Assembly: GCA_032718475.1 (NCBI GenBank)
Contig: JAUCBJ010001707.1
Coordinates: forward strand, 1-24,380
Origin: Nemertoderma westbladi
Lineage: Eukaryota > Xenacoelomorpha > Nemertodermatida > Nemertodermatidae
Direction of reading: 5' to 3'
Length of the DNA stretch: 24,380 nucleotides
Shown here: piece after piece, positions 18,247 through 24,380 of the stretch
Layout of the letters: each line of letters opens with the position of its first letter
How positions within the stretch are numbered: the first letter of the stretch is position 1
The notes under the pieces: generated by a model
What the model saw: the letters and a program-made list of their open reading frames with translations, nothing else
What the model was told of the DNA's origin: nothing
Database searches by the model: none
Position numbers and translations under genes: made by a program

Positions 18247-19267
18247 CTTCGAAAGCATTTTGTGTTATTTAAACAAATCTCAACACAAATTCGATTGTAT
18301 TGGAATTTCCGAAACATGGTTACACTCACATAAACATGAATTCAAACAATTTGATATGCCAAACTATAAATTTCATTCCACCAATCGAGAAAACAACGAT
18401 GGAGGTGGAGTTGGCCTCTACATCAGAAGCAATCTCTCCGCATCCCGTCGTGATGACCTTATACCATCAATTACAAACAATAAACATATCCTTGAATCAG
18501 TTTTTGTGGAAATTCCGAGGGAAAAATCCAAAAATATTATAATAGGGACGATATATCGCCCACCCGATTCAAGCATTCAGGACAGCATAATTTCTTTTAA
18601 TAAAATTCTAGACTAAATTAATTCGGAGGGTAAGATTTGCTATATTATGGGAGACTTCAATGATGATTTACTTAAAGCTGATAGACACGACCCAAGTGCG
18701 GATTTTTTAAACTTATTATTCTCATATAATTACCACCCAACTATTTCCAAGCCCACTCGAATAACTGAATTATCTGCAACGCTAATAGATAACATTTTTG
18801 TAAACACAACATTCAAATCATTACAGTCGGGAATTTTAGTAGCTCCAATTACCGATCACCTTCCAGTCTTTGTCTTATCCTCATCACCCAACTCAAAAAT
18901 CCACAAAGAGAATACCTTCATTTTAAAACGAACTATAACTGCCCAGCTAATTGATTCATTTAAGCAGCAACTTATACATGCTAATTGGAATAATATTTTA
19001 AATTTTACTGATCCTAATGACATTTATGATTCGTTTGTTGAACAGTATAATTTTATCTACAACAACACATTTCCAATTAAACGCATAAAAACTAAGAATC
19101 CAGTTACTCCTTGGATAACTGCAGGTTTGTTAAGATGCATAAAAAAACGGGACCATCTCTATAAGGATTTTATGAAAAATAGGTCTGCACAAAATCTCGT
19201 AAAATTCAACAATTACCGTAACTCATTAAGATCCGTTCTAAGAGAAGCGAAAAAAAACATTCTTTAG
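18247..19267 (+). pseudogene. LINE endonuclease domain and downstream linker
   Basis: Reads HFESILCYL, GISETWL (catalytic E of the APE fold, near 18,310), GGGVGLYIR, GTIYRPP, GDFN (near 18,652) and TDHLPVF (near 18,852), the ordered motifs of an apurinic-endonuclease-like LINE nuclease. A single in-frame TAA at 18614-18616 splits it, and the frame is the same on both sides. After the nuclease comes the usual basic linker (TPWITAGLLRCIKKRDHLYK), ending in a stop at 19265. The active-site residues look preserved, so the endonuclease decayed late or only through the stop, the array and the frameshifts. Confidence 0.85.
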
Positions 19268-19280
19268 TAAAAAATTTGAA

Positions 19281-19882
19281 ATGGATCAAAACAACATGTG
19301 CAAAATATGGAAGTCAATTAACATCCTAATAAATAAAAACGTCGGCAAATCATCTCCACCCTCACTAATTCGCCATAATTCTCGTTCCTATACAGAACCA
19401 AAAGACATTGCCAACGCATTCAATGTCCACTACACCAATGTAGGTCCGAATCTCGATTCAGCTATATCTCACAAAGATGGATCTCCTGTGGACTACCTCA
19501 CTCCCCTAATCCGTGATGAGAGAATGTTTGATTTTAAACAAATAATGCCAAGGGAAATTCTGGAAATTGATCAAATCTAGCAGTGGATACGATGGTATTC
19601 TACCACAAATAGCTCTATCTCTCCTTGATAATAAAACATCTGCAGCTGAAAATAAAGACATTTCAATTGCCATATCTATTGACCTTGCCAAGGCCTTTGA
19701 TACAGTAAACCACGATATCCTCATTCAAAAACTACAGGCATATGGGATTGGTGGAAACTCGCTGAACTGGTTTAAGAGCTACTTAAGTAACCGTAAACAA
19801 TATGTTGCCATAGGTAACAGTTCTTCTGACCTCCTTAATATAAATTATGGGGTGCCGCAAGGATCCATTTTGGGACCACTAT
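19281..19882 (+). pseudogene. LINE reverse transcriptase, 5' part with internal deletion
   Basis: The frame from 19281 (MCKIWKSINILINK...) continues the pre-RT linker. After a shift near 19,580, the frame from 19567 gives SSSGYDGILPQIALSLLDN and then immediately ENKDISIAISIDLAKAFDTVNHDIL (motif A region) and GVPQGSILGPLL (motif B). Normally well over 100 residues, including the PIFKKGD, YRPIS and GFR blocks of the RT fingers, separate the GYDG and motif A segments. They are missing without loss of frame. This copy could not have reverse-transcribed. The domain is cut at 19882 by the nested insertion. Confidence 0.82.
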
Positions 19883-21031
19883 TGTACGCGCTTTTAGACC
19901 TTTAGCAGTTTAACCTGCCAAATTTAGATGTCTTCTAGATAATAAATCGACTTTAGCCTATGACGAGTATTTGATACACTACATTAGCCGAAGCCAGTCT
20001 ATGCGCGACCATTCACCCGCTGGATATACCCGGGAGACTGGATTCGGAAGCCTAACCTTATTGCGGTGTAGGCCTACTGTATTATTCGACTGATCGTATA
20101 TTAACAGTTCCTTTAGGACGTGGCGCTCTAAATATGTAAACAGAGTTATGACTTAAACTAGACACAACGGGATGGCTATGGATTCACGTATATGGCGCAT
20201 TCTTTAGGAGATGCTTTGTTATCAGTCACAATCATACACAATACTGCACAATGCTGCACACCGATCTGCCGACCTTCACTAATTTTAGTCACATATAAAG
20301 AGAACAACAACCAATACATGTAGTGCCTATGAAATAGCATTAGATTCACTTCAAAACCACTTTAATGTAAGTCGCAATCGTTATATGTAACCGGTCTCTC
20401 TTACCTTCAGTATATCAAGAAGATTGAGGGTTTTGTAATTATTTATCGGTATTCCAAATATAATAATATTCCATCAACTGATATAATGAATAACCGACAG
20501 TAAATAGCAGTACAAATGTTAAGGTATGAATGGTTATGATATGTGATTTGGTATGGTATGAATTGGTTTGTGGTTTGTAATGTTAACAGATATACGTTCT
20601 ATAATTAAGCCTACTAATGTAGGGCTAAAGCCTGAAAACACAGAGATTCCAAAGCCGGTCTTCTGGGCTCAGGACAAAATACACATACTGACTCAATTCA
20701 TGAGTTTCTGTATACATCCTCCAACACAGAGTCAAAAAACGCTCTGATTGGTCGACCGAACAAAGAAACACCAGAGAACAAGGAAAAAAGCTACACGTGT
20801 ACAGATCAGCTGTTAGCTGTCGTCATAGTAACTACACTGTTTCAAGAGGATTTCGCGTATTGCGACATAGAATTGCTAATTATGTCCGCTAAAGTACACA
20901 TGCAGAAGAAATGGCTTTTTATGTCCACTAAAACACCAGTACAGTAAGGACACGGCTTTTTATGCCTGTTAAACCAACTACAGAGTACTTTACGGGGAAA
21001 ATAACCGGCTAATTCCGCAAAAGCTTTTACA
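19883..21031. mobile_element. 1,149-bp inverted-repeat DNA element nested in the LINE RT
   Basis: The element begins TGTACGCGCTTTTA and ends GCAAAAGCTTTTACA. The two ends match in ungapped register over 35 bp at 20 positions by eye, in blocks TGTA, GCTTTT, TTAGC and TTA. ACTAT flanks it on both sides (19878-19882 and 21032-21036). Removing the element and one ACTAT restores an uninterrupted RT reading GPLLFLIYCND through to FADD, which fixes the boundaries. It has no coding capacity. Imperfect direct repeats containing TTATGTCC near 20,880-20,990 are subterminal. A non-autonomous DNA transposon is favoured. A solo LTR (TG...CA, 5-bp duplication) is the alternative. Confidence 0.8.
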
Positions 21032-21036
21032 ACTAT

Positions 21037-21991
21037 TATTCCTTATTTACTGTAACGACATCGTCAATGTTTCACAAAAACTATTTTTTATTTTATTTGC
21101 TGACGACACAAATAATTGTTTGCTCACACAGGGATATTGACACACTTATTACGACGGTGAATGTGGAACTTGATAAACTTTTTAAATCTTTTTGTGTAAA
21201 GCGTATTTCCCTAAATCTAAAAAAAACAAAATACTTAATAATAAAACCTCATAACGTTTCCATACCAATTAATCCCACGACAGTTAAAATTAATGACCAA
21301 ATTATTCAAAAATCAAACAGCATCAAATTTTTGGGAATCATCATTGATGAAAATTTATCTTGGAAACCACAACTCCTAAAATTATTTTCTACTGTTAGCA
21401 AAAACATTGGTGTAATAAACAAAGTAAAGCATTTGCATCTGGCCAAGCCCTACATTGCCTTTACTACTCCTTGATTAATCCATATTTAAATTACTGTATC
21501 GCTGTCTGGGGCCACTCATCACTGAATCATAGTGCTGACAATACAAGCGACCCAACACCAAGAAACAGACGCAAACGCAATAAAAAACCACCAGTAAATA
21601 CAATGAATGACAATAAATTGGAAAACTTCAAAAGGCTCAAACGAAAATTATAAATATTATGAACAAACCCAATCCAGAATTTAAACCCGTGACTATTTCG
21701 GATATGTACGTTGAGAGCATCGCGTTGATCAGCTTTAACTATCTCAATAATATCCTCCCCCATGATGTCCTACCAAATCTTTTGACCTCAGTGTCGGCTG
21801 TTCACTCACATAACACGCGCCAATCGTCAAACCAAAATTCGTTTCGCCTCAAAATACGTCGGCAATCCATTTATATTGTTTGCCCTTTGATTTGGAATAG
21901 CGTGCCAACATCTGTAAGGCAGAGCGCCAGAATAAATATTTTTAAAAAAACACTAAGGCAGCATCTTTTGAATGGTCACGGATCTACGTAG
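21037..21991 (+). pseudogene. LINE reverse transcriptase, 3' part and C-terminal region
   Basis: Starts in frame with the sequence left of the nested element. Motif C is FADD (21096-21107). After a shift near 21,130 the reading DTLITTVNVELDKL, KTKYLIIKP, IKFLGIIIDENLSW, NIGVINKVKH follows, the thumb-proximal blocks of LINE RTs. Further shifts lead to SLINPYLNYCIAVWG, an unusual basic stretch (PRNRRKRNKKPP), and a C-terminal segment with HSHNTRQ and WNSVPTSVRQSARINIFKKTLRQHLL. This last segment is close to the usual end of such proteins, so the 3' end of the ORF is complete. Confidence 0.82.
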
Positions 21992-22138
21992 GTTGCTCCA
22001 AGGCCTTGTATCCAAATCTCTAGATTTAGTTTAATTATTTCGCGTACGCTCTACATCTAAAGTTTTTTAATACAGTGAACACCGTAATACCCCCCGCAAT
22101 TTATATAAAATATTATACGGTATGTGGTGCATACAGGG

Positions 22139-22214
22139 CGGTTGTGCAACCGACATTCCTACCCGATAAACGACGCAAGGTGGTGCTGTTTTATGAAGCA
22201 CAATGCTGTGCTTC
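22139..22214. repeat. Two short stem-loops in the likely LINE 3' tail
   Basis: CGGTTG-TG-CAACCG (22139-22152) and GAAGCACA-ATGC-TGTGCTTC (22195-22214) are perfect inverted repeats about 150 and 210 bp after the LINE stop. LINE 3' tails often carry stem-loops recognised by their RT. That role here is inferred only from position. Confidence 0.5.
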
Positions 22215-23945
22215 TGTTGCTATATATTAATAAGTAAGTCATTATTATACTATTAACTTAACATTAAAGCATTGCACAATTATTGATATGGATAAAGATC
22301 ATGATCGCATATTAATTATGCAGTAATTACAATTAATATTAATAACAATTATAAGTAGAGCACAAAATGGCATCATCAGATACTCAACCACAAATATTCC
22401 TCACGGTAAATTTTATAACAATAATAAGTCGATAATATTCTCCAAAAGATTTTCATAATATTTTTTTGAGAAAATTTCCCAAGATGAAAGCAACAGCAAT
22501 AAAACTGTAAATAAAATTTAACTTAATTATAAAATAAACCAAATAATTAATCAGATAGTGGTTGGTGCAAATTTACCGCAAGTGAAATAAAGTTTTTTAT
22601 TATTTAGTTTAGAAAACACCGCCGCTGTAACCTGTTCCTTTCCCATAATGTTTTAGATTAAATTAAGTTAATTCTTTGAAACCTCCAAACACATTGTTTG
22701 TGTTTGCGGTCATTTTGCGCCATTAACTTTATCTAATGTTATAAATTATGGTAAATATTAAATTTGATGATGTCATTGAAATATTCCATTGATTATTATG
22801 TACGATTCAGCTACACAGGTGGGGTCATTCGATAAGGTAAATAAAATAATTAAAATAACTAATAAATTACAAATATAAAATGTGTAAATATAAAATGTGT
22901 AAATACCACCAGAATTATTACTGTAACTGTGATTAATTAATCAATCATTGAGTCAATCTAAATAATACAAGATGTAGAAATATTATATGAACTGGTCAGA
23001 ATTTGGAACAATAATAGGAGGTAATATTCGTCATTAATCATTAATAGAAATTAGTAAATTATTAGAGAAAACAATTTTACTATAATTATTTTACAGAATG
23101 CATGAATACGTAAGTGTTACAATAATCCCTATAATTTGAAAATAAAATAGTAACAATTTTTAAATTGACCGAGTGGTTTATATATTTATTGAAAAATATA
23201 ATATATATATAAATATATACTAATATTAATCATTAATATATTTTATGACGTCATTAATCGATAATATATATATTTACCATTCATCTTGACCTACTGAAGG
23301 ACATTCTTTCTTATTTCAAATATTTCAACAATGAATAACAATAATAAAATTATAAATAACAAATAACAAATATTGCGACTACTAAAATATCAAATTATAT
23401 TAACTGTTCCGAAGTAAAGGTAAAATGTATCCTGAATAACTGTTACCGTTACGTTAAAAATTTATTATAAAATTTAGCCGCAATTAAAAACAAACGTAGA
23501 TGACAAAAACAAGAAATCGTAGTTACTACAATGGCAGACATTATTTATATTTAAGTGTAAAACATTGTAGACAGAGGATTTAGGATTCTTATATAACAAT
23601 GAAAATTATAGACTTCGATTATTCGCTGTCGTGAAGATTAATTTCAATATAATGGCAAATTGAGGCCTAAATATTATGCAGAAAACTGGGTGAAAATTAC
23701 AAAACAAAAAGACATCATAACAGTTAATAACAGTTAATGAAATGGATTAAAGTGTTTTATAAACACAAAGACAACACCCTATGAACGGTCTACGTATTGT
23801 ACGTGTGTTACACATTCTCAACACATTGGTGCTATTCATTATCCAAGCATGCAAGACAGGCATACCGTAGACTTTAACAAATAATTAATACGTGGTATAA
23901 GATATACACTATGAATCGTAATATAGTGTCATTTTCTGATGACAC
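22215..23945. other. AT-rich intergenic, with one speculative first exon
   Basis: Strongly AT-rich with no long frame. At 22367-22405 an ATG in good context (AAAATGG) opens 13 codons, MASSDTQPQIFLT, followed directly by GTAAAT, a donor-like sequence. At 22819-22836 an 18-nt segment reading VGSFDK lies between CTACACAG and GTAAAT. Joined in phase they weakly recall the N-terminus of ALG13-type glycosyltransferase subunits (VTVGTTSFD), but residues are missing and no later exon was found. A TGACGTCA palindrome lies at 23246-23253. Confidence 0.25.
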
Positions 23946-23948
23946 GGA

Positions 23949-23969
23949 CCCCCCCCCCCCCCCCCCCCC
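23949..23969 (+). repeat. C21 homopolymer
   Basis: Twenty-one consecutive C. Length is likely unreliable in the assembly. It could fold as an i-motif, with G-quadruplex potential on the other strand. Confidence 0.9.
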
Positions 23970-24380
23970 TCAGATTTTTCTACAAATTTTTATCATATTG
24001 CTTAAAACTTGAAACACAACTAGTTCCACTCACCGTCGTTGACCCCATGAAGCCGGAATTTTCGATTTTCCCTTTAATTTTTTTATAAGCGTTTTAAAAA
24101 AAGTGTCTTTTGCGAAATCGCACCCTCTGTATCATTGCCATTCTTCACTTTAGTCGTAATTTTTTCACATCAATAGAAAGCTTGCGTTGCAAGGATTCCA
24201 AATATGTAGCAATATCTGAATTTCGTTGAGAAACAGCTGAGAAATAGGCGTTCAAAGATTGGAAGAATTATTGTTCACTGCAAGCCTATTTAATAGATAC
24301 ACAATATTCTGGAACGTCTTATTTATTTTGTGAGTTGGTTGGCAACAGCGGTATGCCTATATAATATCTATATTGAAGTG
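23970..24380. other. Intergenic to window end
   Basis: No gene, RNA or repeat array supported on either strand. Confidence 0.45.

Larger units (their letters stand above)
17040..21991 (+). mobile_element. Degenerate APE-type non-LTR retrotransposon (LINE)
   Basis: One element in plus orientation can be followed through frameshifts: PHD-like zinc finger, the CKYY..DEF linker typical of many invertebrate CR1/jockey-superfamily elements, apurinic endonuclease-like domain, reverse transcriptase, and a C-terminal region ending HSHNTRQ...WNSVPTSVR. The copy is dead. It has frameshifts near 17,110, 17,190, 17,400, 19,265, 19,580, 21,130, 21,450 and 21,640, a stop at 18,614, an internal RT deletion, an expanded 8-bp satellite and a nested DNA element. 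The 5' boundary and target duplications are not determined. Clade placement within CR1/L2/Rex1/jockey-like groups cannot be settled by eye. Confidence 0.88.

Noticed and set aside
23090-23115. 13-nt micro-exon between TTTTACAG and GTAAGT
   Set aside because: The splice-like signals are good, but joining it in phase to the upstream candidate exons gives an immediate stop.

Overview
This is a eukaryotic, almost certainly metazoan, window. It is AT-rich, holds an axonemal dynein heavy-chain locus, tRNA-derived SINE heads and an APE-type LINE, and has long non-coding stretches full of simple repeats and decayed transposons. The style (dispersed TGACGTCA, LINE with a PHD-like finger) suggests a marine invertebrate, perhaps a tunicate. 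That species guess is weak.

Layout. 1-7077 is non-coding and repeat-rich: two CRE-bearing direct repeats (115-182), a quasi-periodic AATAAAAG array (about 556-806), a doubtful minus-strand terminal exon (1837-2131), two SINE heads (2290-2640), a GC-richer patch (3300-3655), a C13/G12 palindrome (4439-4471), and an inverted-repeat-bounded unit of about 1.87 kb (4655-6520) that contains a (TCG)23 run and three AACCGGTT palindromes.

7161-15736 is the centre of the window: an intronless plus-strand dynein heavy chain of about 2,860 codons, closest by eye to the single-headed inner-arm DNAH3/7/12 group, best to DNAH12. It starts inside the linker, so it has no N-terminal tail. It carries AAA1-AAA6 and the C-terminal domain. 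A single 2-nt-type frameshift lies just before the AAA4 P-loop. The stalk coiled coil and microtubule-binding domain are missing through an in-frame deletion at about 12,290-12,330. A stalkless, tailless, intronless dynein ring, otherwise open over 8.6 kb, is the most unusual object here. It could be a selected retrogene with one assembly error, or a recently disabled one.

About 17,040-21,991 is a degenerate LINE in the same orientation: PHD-like finger, APE endonuclease, reverse transcriptase and C-terminal region. It is interrupted by a (CCGGCCYA)n array equal to exactly 91 extra 8-bp units inside the endonuclease start, by an RT-finger deletion, and by a 1,149-bp inverted-repeat element with a 5-bp target duplication inside the RT catalytic region. 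The LINE is dead but its nested history is readable.

22,000-24,380 is AT-rich sequence with stem-loops, a C21 run and a speculative pair of tiny coding exons.
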